From an uncultured bacterium (GTDB lineage Bacteria > Planctomycetota > UBA1135 > GCA-002686595), in assembly GCA_913058555.1 (NCBI GenBank), contig CAJXRJ010000120.1:1-13739 (forward strand): a stretch of DNA of 13,739 nucleotides, read 5' to 3'. Both the position numbers and the translations under genes were made by a program. The notes under the pieces were generated by a model, which was not told where the DNA came from, made no database searches, and saw only the letters and a program-made list of their open reading frames with translations. Below, in pieces: positions 6,124 through 13,699 of this stretch (position 1 is the first letter of the stretch; the number at the start of each line of letters is the position of its first letter).

Positions 6124-7485
6124 CTAGGTCGTGGCGAGTCCCCGCTCGGCGCGCCGGTGTTCGAGCCACTCAGTGCGTGCTGCCTTCTTGGCGGCGTCAA
6201 GGAGTCCATCCGTCTCCTGTCCCAGGTCCGTGAGGGCCCTATGCACAAGGACGTGCCAGTCGGGCGCCAGCCGGGGGAGGTCGACGTACTTGGCGAGGCA
6301 CTCCATCGCGTCGGCGGGCTGTCCTTGGGCGAGGTGGATCTCCGCGCGTACAAGATCGACGGCGAAGCGCCACTTACCCGTGGGCGGCGGGAGGATCGCG
6401 AGGGCGTCTTCGGAGCGGCCTCGCTCCAGTTCGAGGCCCGCCATCTTGATCCGCGGTAACTCGTTCGTGATGTATGGCAGGACTGGCTGGGCGAACGTTT
6501 TCCCGTGGGATGCGATGGCCTTGCGGAAGGCGGTCTCAGAGCGCTCGAGGTCCCCGGCGCCGAAAGCGGCGAGGCCCTCGACGTAGTCGAGGTTGGGGTG
6601 GCCCTCTGGGGTGAAGCGGTTGGCGTCTTCCAGGGTTTCGAGGGCCTTCTTCGGTTCACCTAGTTCACTTTGGACGAGCCCGAGGGAGTACCCGATGCGG
6701 ACCATGTTCTCCGGAAGATGCCCCTTCGGCCGGGTTTCGTTGCGGCGAACGAAGGGGCCAAAATGCCGCTCGCCCACGGCGAGGGCTTCGTCCTGCTGCC
6801 CGGTCTTGATGAGGTGGACCACCAGGTAGCCCGCCACCTCGCCGTCGGAGGGGTCATCGTTGAGGCTCAGGCGAAGGAGGGCCTCGTTGCGCTCATCCTT
6901 AGCGTTGTCCACGCGGTGGCTGGGGACGTCGCCATAGTGAATCAGCGCGGCGCCCACGGCGATGGACTGCCCGACGCCGCGGCTCTGGAGCTCGTTGAAT
7001 CCGCGGGTGAGGGTCTCGTGGACCCTGCGCTCGAAGCGCATCTCGGGCTTGTTGACGAACAGCCTCGGCACAAACACCGGCTGGCCCAGTCGCTTGTCGC
7101 CGTCAAGGATCTCGTCCGGCGTCGCGTCCATGGCGCTTGCGTTGTAGAGCGGCAGGCACCCGAGGACGAGGTCAGGGTTGGCGGCCGCCTCGAGGAGGTT
7201 TGGGCCCATACGGGGGGCCAGGCGCTCGTCGGCATCGAGGACCAGGATATGCGTCCCCGTGGCGAGTTCGACGCCGACGTTGCGCGCCGCGGCAAAGTCG
7301 TCCGTCCAAGGCGTCTCGACGACCGTGGCGCCTGCGGCCCGGGCGATCTCCTGGGTGCGATCGGTGCTGCCCGTGTCCACAACGATGAGCTCGTGGCAGA
7401 CGCCCTGGACGCTCTTGAGGCAGTCCTCAAGGAAGGCCTCCTCGTTGCGGGCGATCATGCACAGGGAGATAGTCGGCGAAGGCAT
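6124..7485 (-). CDS. Family 2 glycosyltransferase with C-terminal TPR-like region
   Basis: A 453-residue protein, apparently cytoplasmic: no signal peptide or membrane segment is seen. Residues 1 to ~230 form a GT-A glycosyltransferase of family 2: LCMIARNEEAFLEDCLKS at the N-terminus, the nucleotide-binding VVDTGSTDRT near 36-43, and a metal-binding LDADE motif at 83-87 (DxD at Asp84/Asp86). PEMRFERRVHETL is typical of the subgroup often found with tetratricopeptide repeats. Residues ~240-430 are helical, with TPR-like segments (for example SLGLVQSELGEPKKALETLEDANRFTPEG and LAAFGAGDLERSETAFRKAI) that may hold a protein partner. Likely role: transfer of a sugar from a nucleotide sugar to a glycan, lipid or protein acceptor; donor and acceptor are unknown. 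The start at 7485 puts the first strand directly at the N-terminus. It is convergent with valS. Confidence 0.9.
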   Translation of the reverse strand: MPSPTISLCMIARNEEAFLEDCLKSVQGVCHELIVVDTGSTDRTQEIARAAGATVVETPWTDDFAAARNVGVELATGTHILVLDADERLAPRMGPNLLEAAANPDLVLGCLPLYNASAMDATPDEILDGDKRLGQPVFVPRLFVNKPEMRFERRVHETLTRGFNELQSRGVGQSIAVGAALIHYGDVPSHRVDNAKDERNEALLRLSLNDDPSDGEVAGYLVVHLIKTGQQDEALAVGERHFGPFVRRNETRPKGHLPENMVRIGYSLGLVQSELGEPKKALETLEDANRFTPEGHPNLDYVEGLAAFGAGDLERSETAFRKAIASHGKTFAQPVLPYITNELPRIKMAGLELERGRSEDALAILPPPTGKWRFAVDLVRAEIHLAQGQPADAMECLAKYVDLPRLAPDWHVLVHRALTDLGQETDGLLDAAKKAARTEWLEHRRAERGLATT

Positions 7486-7536
7486 GGCCCAACTGTGCCG
7501 CTTTCGGTGGCCCGGCCAAAACGGAAAATAGGACCC

Positions 7537-7584
7537 AAAAAAGCGCGAGGCGCCCCTCCGGCCTAAACCGAAGGGGCGCCTCGC
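7537..7584 (-). terminator. Rho-independent terminator of the FGE-fold gene
   Basis: A perfect 13-bp stem (7545-7557 with 7572-7584; GCGAGGCGCCCCT and its complement) encloses a 14-base loop. Read on the minus strand it is followed by GC and then six T residues (the A-run at 7537-7542). This is a canonical intrinsic terminator for transcripts coming from 7638-9473, and it insulates the glycosyltransferase gene downstream. Confidence 0.88.
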
Positions 7585-7592
7585 TCCGCGCG

Positions 7593-7608
7593 GGCCGCTG
7601 AAGCGGCC
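7593..7608. other. Short hairpin ahead of the terminator
   Basis: GGCCGCT (7593-7599) pairs with AGCGGCC (7602-7608), best drawn as a six-pair stem with a TGAA loop. It lies between the stop of the FGE-fold gene and its terminator, so it probably adds structure to the 3' end of that mRNA. Confidence 0.5.
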
Positions 7609-7637
7609 GGGCGTTCTTATTCCGTGCTGGCCATTCG

Positions 7638-9473
7638 TTACTGGCGGCGCCAGCCGGTGCCCAGGGCGCCCAGGGCGGTCTGGATCTCGAAGGTCAGGGG
7701 GATCGCGCGCTTAGCGCTCAGGGGGACGCGGGCCTTGAAAGTCAGCCAGTCTTGGACTTCCTGGACTTTCGTCGCGGCGGTCTCACCGACCCATTCCTTC
7801 TTCTGCTCGAGGGTGATGCCGGTCTCGATCTTGCCGATCTGCTTGTCCTCGAGCTGCTTGGTGGTCAAGGAGCCAACGTACTCGCCGGAGACGGCGTCGA
7901 CGAAGATCAGGAGGTTCTCGTTCGTGTTGATGGACTCGAGCATGCGCTGCTCGGGGGTCATCTCACCGGGGCCTTCCTCTTCTTCGTCCTTCTTGTCCTT
8001 GCCCTCGTCGTCCTTGTCTTTCTTCTTGTCGGCCTCTTCGGCTGCGTTCGGATCGGCAAGGAACTTTCCTTTCGAGCGATACAGCACGAAGTACGTGCCC
8101 GGCTCGAGCGCCGGCGTGGCAAGGGGAATGGGCGTTGAGAGGATGCCGAAGGTGACGGGCCAGACACGGCTCGTGCGGCTCATTTCGCCGCCGGGCTTGA
8201 TGTCCAGGTTGCCGCGGGGGGCGAAGACGATGGACTCGTAGCCCGTGATGACCTCGTACCCCTCAGGGCGCTTGCCCTCGAGGCTCGCTTTCGTCCAGCG
8301 GTCGAGGCCGAGCACGGAATCGAAGTCGAGGGTCGAGTCGTCCTTGCGGGCGACCGAGGGGCGCGCAACCGTGCGCCAGAGGGCCTCGGCGAAGTCGCGG
8401 CCAGGCACGCCCGAGGAGGCGACGCGGAAGCCAAGGGCCGACGCCGTTTCCGTGCGCGTGCCGCCCTGGCGGAAGTCGATGCGCGCCGCGAGAGCGCTGT
8501 TCTCGCGGGAGCCGCCCTTGAGGACACGCTCGGAGCCGTTGAACTTGGATTCGCGGCGGACCTTCTCGGACTTGCGCTTCCCGGGAACCTTCAGCTTGTA
8601 CTGGTTTGGCTTGAAACGGTCGTACGCGAGGTAGGGGCTAGAGGTCCACTCCCAGACGCCGCCACCGAGATCATGGATCCCGAAGGCGCTGGCGCCTTCG
8701 GGGAACGATCCCACGACGCGCTGCTTGTCGGCGTTGAGCTCGGATGTGTGGGCCCGGCCATTGGTGGACCACTCATCGCCCCACGAGAAGACAATGTCCT
8801 TATCGCCGCGGGCGGCGTAGATCCACTCCTGTTCGGTCGGGAGGCGAAGTCCGGCCCAGTCCGCGTACTCGACGGCGTCACGGTAGTTGACGAACACGAC
8901 GGCGCAGCGATCGGTGCCTTCCGGGATCGACCAGGAGGCCGCCTCCCAGTTGTCTTCGATCCACTTGTTCTTGACCATCTCGGTCCACTCTTTGCGCTTG
9001 TAGTTGCGCCCCTCAGCCTTGGCGGCGCGGGCCTCGCGACCTTCCTTCTCGAGGAAAGCGGTCCGGGCCTCGACGATCGCATCCCCAAACCAATGCTCAG
9101 GCGGACGGCGGTTCGTGGCCTTGACGAAGGCCGCGAATTGCTCGTTGGTCACCTCGTAGGTGCCCATGAGGAACTCGGAGACCTTCACGCCTTTCTTGCG
9201 CGGCGTTTCGCCGTCAAGGAGTCGCAGCGCGCCCTTGCGGGACTCCGACTCGTCGATGAGGTCCTGGACCGTCTTGGCATCGGTACCGATCGTGACTTTG
9301 CCGGCCTTGATGAAGGTCAAGCCCGGGGGCGCGGCGTCGGCGGTGCCGACGAAAGGGGTCTCGTCCCCCCCGGACTTCTTGTCCGTCCCATTCGCGGCTT
9401 CCGCGGTGGGCAACAAAGCCCATCCCATGGAGAGCGCGGCGAGGGCGGCGGGAATCATTTGGATCGATTTCAT
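7638..9473 (-). CDS. Secreted FGE/SUMF1-fold protein lacking the catalytic cysteines, with extra C-terminal region
   Basis: A 611-residue exported protein. Residues 1-27 are a signal peptide (MKS, hydrophobic core, cleavage near TAEA-A). Residues ~50-355 match the formylglycine-generating-enzyme / sulfatase-modifying-factor fold: YEVTNEQFAAFV (106-117), WAGLRLPTEQEWIYAARG (206-223), ASAFGIHDLGGGVWEWTSS (261-279) and RVLKGGS...SALGFRV (317-351). In true FGE the segment after the GGS motif carries two active-site cysteines. Here it reads GGSRENSALAARIDFRQG, and the only cysteine in the whole protein is Cys190. It is therefore probably a binding or structural member rather than a sulfatase activator. 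An extra ~55-residue charged insertion lies at 125-180. After the fold come ~120 residues I do not recognise, a highly charged linker (478-504, KKKDKDDEGKDKKDEEEE) and a last ~105-residue region of unknown function. Monocistronic, with its own terminator. Confidence 0.88.
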   Translation of the reverse strand: MKSIQMIPAALAALSMGWALLPTAEAANGTDKKSGGDETPFVGTADAAPPGLTFIKAGKVTIGTDAKTVQDLIDESESRKGALRLLDGETPRKKGVKVSEFLMGTYEVTNEQFAAFVKATNRRPPEHWFGDAIVEARTAFLEKEGREARAAKAEGRNYKRKEWTEMVKNKWIEDNWEAASWSIPEGTDRCAVVFVNYRDAVEYADWAGLRLPTEQEWIYAARGDKDIVFSWGDEWSTNGRAHTSELNADKQRVVGSFPEGASAFGIHDLGGGVWEWTSSPYLAYDRFKPNQYKLKVPGKRKSEKVRRESKFNGSERVLKGGSRENSALAARIDFRQGGTRTETASALGFRVASSGVPGRDFAEALWRTVARPSVARKDDSTLDFDSVLGLDRWTKASLEGKRPEGYEVITGYESIVFAPRGNLDIKPGGEMSRTSRVWPVTFGILSTPIPLATPALEPGTYFVLYRSKGKFLADPNAAEEADKKKDKDDEGKDKKDEEEEGPGEMTPEQRMLESINTNENLLIFVDAVSGEYVGSLTTKQLEDKQIGKIETGITLEQKKEWVGETAATKVQEVQDWLTFKARVPLSAKRAIPLTFEIQTALGALGTGWRRQ

Positions 9474-9658
9474 GCGTCGGTGGTTTCCAGTCGCGGCGAG
9501 GTGGAGGAAGTCCCTTGGGGAGCCCAGCGCCTGGTTGGCGTGGGCCCGCGGGCTTCGGATCGTTTAGGGGGTCTCGGGCTGTCCGTTGCGGATTCAGTCC
9601 GAAAAATGCCGTCCCGGGGGTGCGTGAGGGCTCCCGGTGCCAGGCTGCCCATGGACCT

Positions 9659-9698
9659 GACGGGGAAGATAATAGTCCCCGTCGCGTCCGGCGGGGAC
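9659..9698 (-). promoter_or_regulatory. Three-segment mutually exclusive hairpin in the leader/trailer region
   Basis: The central segment 9675-9683 (GTCCCCGTC) can pair either with 9659-9666 on its left or with 9692-9698 on its right, but not with both. On the minus strand the second hairpin comes first and is followed by TATTATCTT. This may be the terminator of the HD-GYP gene (weak U-tract), or a -10-like TATTAT inside an operator for the next gene. No clear -35 was found. The rest of the 250-base gap (9474-9723) shows nothing else convincing. Confidence 0.35.
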
Positions 9699-9723
9699 TC
9701 CTGGTTTCGGCTACTGCGTCCGC

Positions 9724-10824
9724 CTATTGGCGAATGGCGCCCGGGGACGGATCCCCGTTGAGCACCCTGGGGAGCGTCGGCGGGGCCCCCCGTTCGGCGG
9801 GAACCAGCAGGCCCGCGGCCGTCAGATCGGCTTTCGGGGCGTCCAGCCAGGCTTGGCCGTTCTTCGCCAGGAGGGCGAGGAACGTATCGAGAATGTCGGG
9901 CTCAAAGGCTCGGCCCGACTGGGACTCGAAGTAATCCATCGTCTTATCGAGGGACCATGCGTTTTTGTAGGAGCGCCGCGTCGTGAGGGAGTCAAAGACC
10001 TCGACGACGCACAGGATCCGGCCTGGGCGGGAGATCTCGTCGGCCTTGAGCCGGTAGGGGTACCCGAGGCCATCCCAGCGTTCATGGTGCTCGGCGACGA
10101 ACTGGACGACGTGCTGGAGCTGGGGATGGTGCCCCAGGCGCTCTGCGCCCACGAGGGGGTGACGCTGCATCTCGCGGCGCTCCATCGGGGTCAGGGGGCC
10201 CTTTTTGGTGAGGAACCCCAAGTCGTCCAGGAAGATCTTGCCGTAGTCGTGGGCGATGGCCGCCAGCTCGAGGCGCTCCACCGTCTTGGCGTCCAGGCCG
10301 AAGTCCTGGGCCACCAGCTTGCAGTACCGGCGCGTGCGCTCGCCGTGTCCCGCCGTGTAGGGGTCGACCCGCTCGATGGATTTGGCCACGAGTCCGGACA
10401 GGATGTCCACGAGGTCCTGGAAGGGCAGCTCCTCCTTCGCGAGGCGCCGCTCCGAGACGGCCCGCTTGATGGTCTCGCCCAGGACTCGGGGATCCACGGG
10501 CTTGGTCACGTAGTCGGTCGCGCCGACCTTCATGGCCTGGACGGCGGCCTCCACGCGCGGGAACCCCGTCATGAGTATGCAGACCGCCCGGGGCCGGAGC
10601 TCCCGGGTCGCCGCGAGGATCTCCTCGCCCGCGCTGCGCCCGTCGAACATGACGTCGGTGATGACCGCGTCGAACTCCCTCGACGTCACCGCTTGGATGG
10701 CGTCCTCGGGCGTCGAAGAGAGCGTCACGGAGAATCCGAGGGCCTCCAGGACGGCTCCTAGGATTTCGATCGTGCCTACCTCGTCGTCGACGAGCAGGAC
10801 CTCCAGGGGGCGTTCGGTACTCAT
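9724..10824 (-). CDS. Two-component response regulator with HD-GYP output domain (putative cyclic-di-GMP phosphodiesterase)
   Basis: A 366-residue cytoplasmic protein. Residues 5-125 are a receiver domain: acidic pair Asp13-Asp14, phosphoacceptor Asp57 (AVITDVM), Thr86 (LMTGF) and Lys108 (VTKP). Residues ~140-320 are an HD-GYP domain: conserved His160 (AGHGERT), metal-binding His192-Asp193 (AHDYGK), and HHERWDGLGYPYRL, with Gly254-Tyr255-Pro256 as the GYP signature. The family hydrolyses cyclic-di-GMP; activity here is inferred from intact motifs. The ~35-residue tail is Pro/Ala-rich. I chose the ATG at 10824 because AGGGTGG lies just upstream and the receiver begins directly after it; the frame stays open to an ATG at 10944, but those extra 40 residues are not receiver-like. 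No histidine kinase is adjacent, so it is an orphan regulator here. It is divergent from the pseudouridine synthase. Confidence 0.93.
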   Translation of the reverse strand: MSTERPLEVLLVDDEVGTIEILGAVLEALGFSVTLSSTPEDAIQAVTSREFDAVITDVMFDGRSAGEEILAATRELRPRAVCILMTGFPRVEAAVQAMKVGATDYVTKPVDPRVLGETIKRAVSERRLAKEELPFQDLVDILSGLVAKSIERVDPYTAGHGERTRRYCKLVAQDFGLDAKTVERLELAAIAHDYGKIFLDDLGFLTKKGPLTPMERREMQRHPLVGAERLGHHPQLQHVVQFVAEHHERWDGLGYPYRLKADEISRPGRILCVVEVFDSLTTRRSYKNAWSLDKTMDYFESQSGRAFEPDILDTFLALLAKNGQAWLDAPKADLTAAGLLVPAERGAPPTLPRVLNGDPSPGAIRQ

Positions 10825-10838
10825 GAACCACCCTGAAT

Positions 10839-10880
10839 ACCAATCCATGCGGACCAATAAAAGGCTCCTGGCGGACCAAT
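10839..10880. promoter_or_regulatory. Spaced ACCAAT repeats upstream of the HD-GYP regulator
   Basis: ACCAAT occurs at 10839-10844, 10853-10858 and 10875-10880. The last two are part of identical 10-mers (GCGGACCAAT) whose starts are 22 bases apart, close to two helical turns. They lie 15-56 bases upstream of the response regulator ATG. They could be binding sites for an activator or repressor in this divergent intergenic region (10825-11003). No convincing -35/-10 pair was identified. Confidence 0.4.
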
Positions 10881-11003
10881 GCGCTTGCCGCCACCGAGCC
10901 ACGGGGTGATCCCAGGACCGGCCTGCCCCGTTTGGGCGCCCCAATCCCGGGTCAAATCTCCTGTTCCGGCGGGGTGGGCCGCCCGTCGGCTCGGAGCCCC
11001 CGT

Positions 11004-12002
11004 ATGCTCCCGGGCATCATGCAGCGGTCCATTACCGTCCAGGGCGAACAAGACGGCGCCCGTCTCGACATCGTGCTTTCCGACGTTTTGGAAGGCTGGT
11101 CCCGGAGCCGCGTTCAGCGGGCGATCAAAGACGGGTCGGTCACCGTGGACGGCGAGGTGGCTGCCCGGCCGAGCATTCACGTGGGCGCCGGCTCCAAGAT
11201 TCACATCGACGCGGAAGATGGCCGAGAGGTCTCGACGGATGTGCGTGGCACACGAATCGTCGATCTCGTGGTCCTTTTCGAGGACGATCACATCGCCGTC
11301 ATCGACAAGCCCGCCGGCCTCGTGACGCACCCCAATCCCCGCCAGCTCAGCGGAACGGTCTCGGACCTGGCGGTCAAGCGCTTCGGGCCCTTGCCCGAGG
11401 TCCAAGGGGCCAACCGCCCGGGCATCGTGCACCGGCTGGATCGTTTGACGAGCGGGGTTTTGATCCTCGGCAAGACCGAAGCCGCCCTTGAGCACCTCAA
11501 GGAGCAGTTCAAGACGCGCACCGTCGAGAAGACCTATCACGCCGTGGTGTACGGAAGGCCGCGCTTCGATACGGAATGGCTCACCGGTGCCGTCGAGTCG
11601 TCGCCCGTCAGCCCGGACCGCATGCGTGTGGTCCCCTTGCGATTCGAAGAAGAGAAGGTCGAGGCCGGAGAGGCGCGACCCGCAGAGACGTTCATGGAGC
11701 GCCTCGAAGACCTGCCCGGCGCGACCCTGGTCGCCGCCCATCCGAAGACTGGCCGAACCCACCAGATCCGTGTGCACCTGCAGGCGGCGGGCCTGCCGAT
11801 CGTGGGGGACCGTGTCTATGGTCCCAAGGGCGGGAACAAGTCTCCCATGCCGAAGGGGGCGCCCAAGTTGGAGCGTCCGGCGCTGCACGCGCGCCAGCTT
11901 TGCGTCGACCACCCGGTTACCGGCGAGCGCATGACGTTTGAGGCAGAGATTCCGGCGGACATGGCACGCCTGCTCGACTTCCTGCGTTCCTACAGCGCGT
12001 GA
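11004..12002 (+). CDS. RluA/RluD-family 23S rRNA-type pseudouridine synthase
   Basis: A 332-residue RNA-modifying enzyme that isomerises uridine to pseudouridine. An N-terminal S4 RNA-binding domain spans about residues 18-80 (ARLDIVLSDVLEGWSRSRVQRAIKDGSVTVDG). The catalytic domain starts at about 93 with VLFEDDHIAVIDKPAGLVTHP. The catalytic Asp is Asp146 in IVHRLDRLTSG, and the family motifs HPKTGRTHQIRVHL and the Leu-His-Ala-type PALHARQLCVDHP follow. S4 plus PSI domain and the length fit the RluD group (helix 69 of 23S rRNA in E. coli), but the exact target uridines are not readable from sequence. The ATG at 11004 has GGAG seven bases upstream; an ATG at 11019 (MQRSITV) is a close alternative, and an ATG at 10932 is less likely. 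Its stop overlaps the next start by four bases (GTGA). Confidence 0.93.
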   Translation: MLPGIMQRSITVQGEQDGARLDIVLSDVLEGWSRSRVQRAIKDGSVTVDGEVAARPSIHVGAGSKIHIDAEDGREVSTDVRGTRIVDLVVLFEDDHIAVIDKPAGLVTHPNPRQLSGTVSDLAVKRFGPLPEVQGANRPGIVHRLDRLTSGVLILGKTEAALEHLKEQFKTRTVEKTYHAVVYGRPRFDTEWLTGAVESSPVSPDRMRVVPLRFEEEKVEAGEARPAETFMERLEDLPGATLVAAHPKTGRTHQIRVHLQAAGLPIVGDRVYGPKGGNKSPMPKGAPKLERPALHARQLCVDHPVTGERMTFEAEIPADMARLLDFLRSYSA

Positions 12003-12856
12003 ACCTCCTCATCGTCGGTTGCGGCGACCTGGGCGGCCGCGTGGCAAAGCTCGCGCTTGGGCGCGGCGACCGCGTCATCGGCGTGCGCCGGGACGCGGGC
12101 CGCGTTCCCAGCGGCGTGGATCCCATCGCTGGGGATGTGGCGGATCCGGCGAGCCTTCGTTTTCCAAGTGGCATGGACGCCATGGTCTACGCCGTCGCCG
12201 CTTCGGAACGAACGGACGAGGGTTATGCACGGGCCTACCCGAGGGGCCTTGGCCATGCCCTGGGGGCCTTGGATCGAACGAGCCCAGGATCGCCCGTGGT
12301 GTTCATCTCTTCGACGGCTGTTTACGGGGAGAATGACGGGCAGTGGGTGGACGAAGACACGGAGCTTCAGCCCGCTCGATTCCAGGGGGAGCGCATGGCG
12401 GAAGCCGAGGCGGTTCTGCGATCGCGCGGCCATGGCACGTCCCTTCGACTAGGGGGCATCTATGGGCCCGGTCGCACGCGACTCATAGACCTCGTTCGCG
12501 CGGGCACCTTCGATCCGGCCCCGCCGGTTCGGCAGTGGACGAACCGGATCCACGTGGACGATGCGGCGCGGGCGGCGGTGCATCTCTTGGACCGGCATCT
12601 GGGGGGGAGCTGCGGCGCGGAGGTCCTCAACGGCGTCGACGAAGCGCCGGTGCTCCGCGAGGAGGTACTGTCCTTCATTGCCGATCTGCTTGGCGTACCT
12701 GGTCCTGCCCCCGGCATGGACGACGCCCACGAAGAAAGCCGGCCCTTCACGAACAAGCGTGTTCGAGGGGACCGGCTCCGGGAAAGCGGCTTCAGGTATC
12801 GCTACCCGACGTTCCGCGAGGGCTATTCCGCCCTGCTCGGGATCACTGGAAAGTGA
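11999..12856 (+). CDS. YeeZ-like atypical SDR (NAD(P)-binding epimerase-family protein)
   Basis: A 285-residue Rossmann-fold protein. Translation starts at a GTG that overlaps the pseudouridine synthase stop codon (GTGA), so the pair is almost certainly co-transcribed and translationally coupled. The dinucleotide loop is GCGDLGG at residues 7-13, followed by FISSTAVYGENDGQWVDED near 102-120, the LRLGGIYGPGR motif of extended SDRs and NRIHVDDAARAAVHLL. The usual Tyr-x3-Lys pair is not where expected (the region reads ARFQGERMAEAEAVL), as in the atypical YeeZ/YbjS-like group, and the C-terminus FRYRYPTFREGYSALL also resembles YeeZ. The reaction is unknown for this group. The 3' end overlaps the convergent beta-helix gene by 14 bases. 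Confidence 0.85.
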   Translation: MNLLIVGCGDLGGRVAKLALGRGDRVIGVRRDAGRVPSGVDPIAGDVADPASLRFPSGMDAMVYAVAASERTDEGYARAYPRGLGHALGALDRTSPGSPVVFISSTAVYGENDGQWVDEDTELQPARFQGERMAEAEAVLRSRGHGTSLRLGGIYGPGRTRLIDLVRAGTFDPAPPVRQWTNRIHVDDAARAAVHLLDRHLGGSCGAEVLNGVDEAPVLREEVLSFIADLLGVPGPAPGMDDAHEESRPFTNKRVRGDRLRESGFRYRYPTFREGYSALLGITGK

Positions 12857-12858
12857 TC
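12841..12858. terminator. Hairpin containing both stop codons of a convergent gene pair
   Basis: GATCACT (12841-12847), a GGAA loop and AGTGATC (12852-12858) form a perfect seven-pair hairpin. The plus-strand stop TGA (12854-12856) and the minus-strand stop (TCA at 12843-12845) occupy mirrored positions in the stem. It could act on both transcripts, but the stem is short and no T-run follows in either direction. Confidence 0.45.
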
Positions 12859-13699
12859 TCGATGGCGCCCGTGAAGTTCGAGCTCGGGATGCCGAGGATC
12901 GAATCGCGGTACCAAGCCTGGAAGTTCCAGGATTGACCGGACGTGACCGCCGTGGTGCCCATGGGGGTGGGGAGGGCAGTGAGGTCCAGGGGGAACGTCA
13001 GCGTGCCCGCGGAGCTCGTGGACATGACTTGGCCGGGGGCTTGGAAGCGTCCGATCATGCCGCCCAGGCAGAGGTTGGCGATGCTGCCGCCGGGGTTCGC
13101 GGTGAAGCCCTGGGTCTGGCTCGTGACGAAGAGCGAGAACTGGTTCGGCGGCAAGCCGGAGCCGAGCAAGGTCACGTCGTTCATGGAGGCGTCGGAGGAT
13201 CCGATCGCGCTCAGCTCGCCGTTGAGGCCGACGGAGTTCGCCGCCCCGGTGCAGTACACAATGCCGATCGCGCCGGCCTGGTACTCATGGGCGCCGATAT
13301 CGATGGCGCCCGAGCCGATGCCCGTGTTGGGGGTCATCGGGTCATCCTGATAGCGGCCGAGGCCAGCGATGTCCACGGTGACCAACGCCGCGAGGGCGTT
13401 GTTGTCTCCGGCGTCCACTGCGGGGGAGCCCGTTCCAATGGTGTAGTCGCCAGCGGCAGCGTTGGTGAACATCGGGTCGCCGGCGAGGTTGCCGTTGCCG
13501 CCCGTGAAGCCGCCCATCACGATGCAGTAGTCAACGTTGGCACCGGGGGTGACTTGGTTAGCGGGGCCCATGGCGCCGCCGGGGCCCGTGTTGCCCCACA
13601 GGATGCAGTTCGTGATGATCGGGCTCGCGCCCTGGTTGCGGATGCCGCCCGCCGCGTTGGACGTGGCGGAGTTGTTCACGATCGTGCAGTTCTGCACGC
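12843..13699 (-). CDS. Secreted right-handed beta-helix / choice-of-anchor Q protein, 5' truncated by adapter
   Basis: Only the C-terminal ~285 residues are present. The first part has beta-helix rungs (CTIVNNSATSNAAGGIRNQ, SPIITNCILWGNTGPGG, VDYCIVMGG). It is followed by the choice-of-anchor Q-like closing pattern GDPMFTNAAAGDYTIGTGSPAVDAGDN, then DIAGLGRYQDDP and DIGAHEYQ. The last ~145 residues form a separate beta-rich domain opening IVYCTGAANSVGLNGELSAIGSS and ending SGQSWNFQAWYRDS with a final NFTGAIEITFQ. I recognise this type of tail from many planctomycete surface proteins; a role in sorting or anchoring is inference. The gene must extend beyond 13699, since a signal peptide and more rungs are missing. 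The GTG at 13697 looks like a start only because the adapter introduces an in-frame stop at 13707-13709; it is not a true start. Beta-helix proteins of this kind usually bind or cut polysaccharides or are adhesins; no catalytic residues can be assigned. Confidence 0.85.

Noticed and set aside
5799..6659. Minus-strand open frame crossing the right repeat arm into the glycosyltransferase gene
   Set aside because: Its first two thirds are an out-of-frame shadow of the glycosyltransferase, and the rest is repeat sequence with low-complexity translation. The left arm does not keep the same frame.
9721..9730. CGCCTATTGG, as in the repeat arms near 5538-5547
   Set aside because: Only about ten bases match and flanking sequence does not align, so it is not counted as a third copy of the repeat.
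8673..9761. Long open frame on the plus strand opposite the FGE-fold gene
   Set aside because: It is antisense to a well-supported gene and shows the Val/Gly/Asp/Leu/Arg-rich composition of a GC-rich shadow frame, with no domain. The same applies to the long antisense frames at 706-1725, 2653-3414, 4576-5619, 6670-7566, 9727-10761 and 10821-11912.
10825..10944. N-terminal extension of the response regulator from the ATG at 10944
   Set aside because: The extra 40 residues are not receiver-like. The internal ATG at 10824 has a good Shine-Dalgarno and gives the normal receiver start, and the extension would use up most of the divergent promoter region.
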